This document shows, piece after piece, positions 33,150-33,242 of a DNA stretch of 33,242 nucleotides. This DNA comes from Terriglobia bacterium. Its GTDB lineage: Bacteria; Acidobacteriota; Terriglobia; Bryobacterales; Bryobacteraceae. The translations under genes and the position numbers were made by a program. The stretch's first letter is position 1; each line of letters opens with the position of its first letter. The stretch covers positions 1 to 33,242 of the forward strand of contig JAJPIT010000096.1 in assembly GCA_021324615.1 (NCBI GenBank), in the 5' to 3' direction. The notes beneath the pieces were generated by a model. The model did not search any database, was not told the DNA's origin, and saw only the letters and a program-made list of their open reading frames with translations.

Positions 33150-33242
33150 GAATCCATCCCCCGCCGCAGCGATCGCGCGAAGGCTTCGAGATCGCCGCCT
33201 TGTTCAATCAGCCGCACAAACGCGCTGCCGACCACCACGCCA
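33146..33242 (-). CDS. trpA: Tryptophan synthase alpha chain, C-terminal fragment at window edge
   Basis: The last 31 codons on the minus strand open with GVVVGSAFVRLIEQ and end GMDS, then stop at 33146-33148. The GVVVGSA phosphate-binding segment and following helix match the TrpA C-terminus. The gene continues beyond the window. It overlaps the chorismate mutase start by four bases. Confidence 0.85.
   Translation of the reverse strand, partial: GVVVGSAFVRLIEQGGDLEAFARSLRRGMDS

Overview
The window reads as a stretch of acidobacterial chromosome, most like the Solibacter/Bryobacter group. GC looks high throughout. Two proteins have the layout of the Acidobacteria-expanded VWFA-related family (TIGR03436 type). 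One protein has the Solibacter secreted-domain layout (TIGR03437 type). A very large CarboxypepD_reg/Oar-like TonB-dependent outer-membrane protein is present. The Hfq-like protein is divergent. Family calls come from motifs read in the translations, not from searches. I saw no rRNA, tRNA, CRISPR array, insertion sequence or prophage.

Layout. 3-4321 (+): 3' part of ileS, then lspA, then an exported M24 aminopeptidase P. 4318-7468 (+): a CHASE2 membrane histidine kinase and an NtrC-family response regulator, both overlapping their neighbours. 7575-7724 (+): a 49-residue membrane protein with its own promoter. 7741-13463 (-): small secreted protein, Oar-like receptor, VWFA protein, read as one operon. 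13652-15863 (+): a small acidic protein and recJ. 15932-18606 (+): a fused MoaD-MoaE molybdopterin synthase, a second VWFA protein, an Hfq-like protein and an inositol monophosphatase, tightly packed. 18664-19527 (+): a class 3 lipase. 19540-22282 (-): biotin carboxylase (frameshifted), biotin carrier protein and a DnaC/DnaI-like ATPase. 22336-22611 (-): a stand-alone Smr protein. 22746-23747 (+): a zinc-ribbon/membrane/LamG-like protein. 23791-24753 (-): the TIGR03437-like secreted protein, in a visibly lower-GC patch. 24937-26136 (-): a peptidase-MA-like zincin. 26227-28332 (+): a Tat-exported beta-propeller and a Thr-rich repeat protein. 28411-30963 (+): comF, an HNH endonuclease and a YeiH-type transporter. 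31001-33242 (-): tyrA, aroF, aroQ and the end of trpA, an aromatic amino acid operon with overlapping genes.

How the genes fit together. Most are housekeeping genes: translation, lipoprotein maturation, DNA repair, molybdenum cofactor, acyl-CoA carboxylation and aromatic amino acids. They are interleaved with exported proteins of the acidobacterial surface repertoire.

Main observations. (1) A repeated promoter layout: a TANNNT -10 box, often with an extended TGN, ends 5-6 nt before the start codon in eight places and 9 nt before it in one, implying leaderless transcription of many genes, several with GTG or TTG starts. (2) A one-base deletion in the glycine-rich loop of the biotin carboxylase gene. 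(3) A molybdopterin synthase in which the MoaD Gly-Gly terminus is buried inside a MoaDE fusion. (4) A comF gene whose N-terminal zinc ribbon is encoded but has no usable in-frame start codon.
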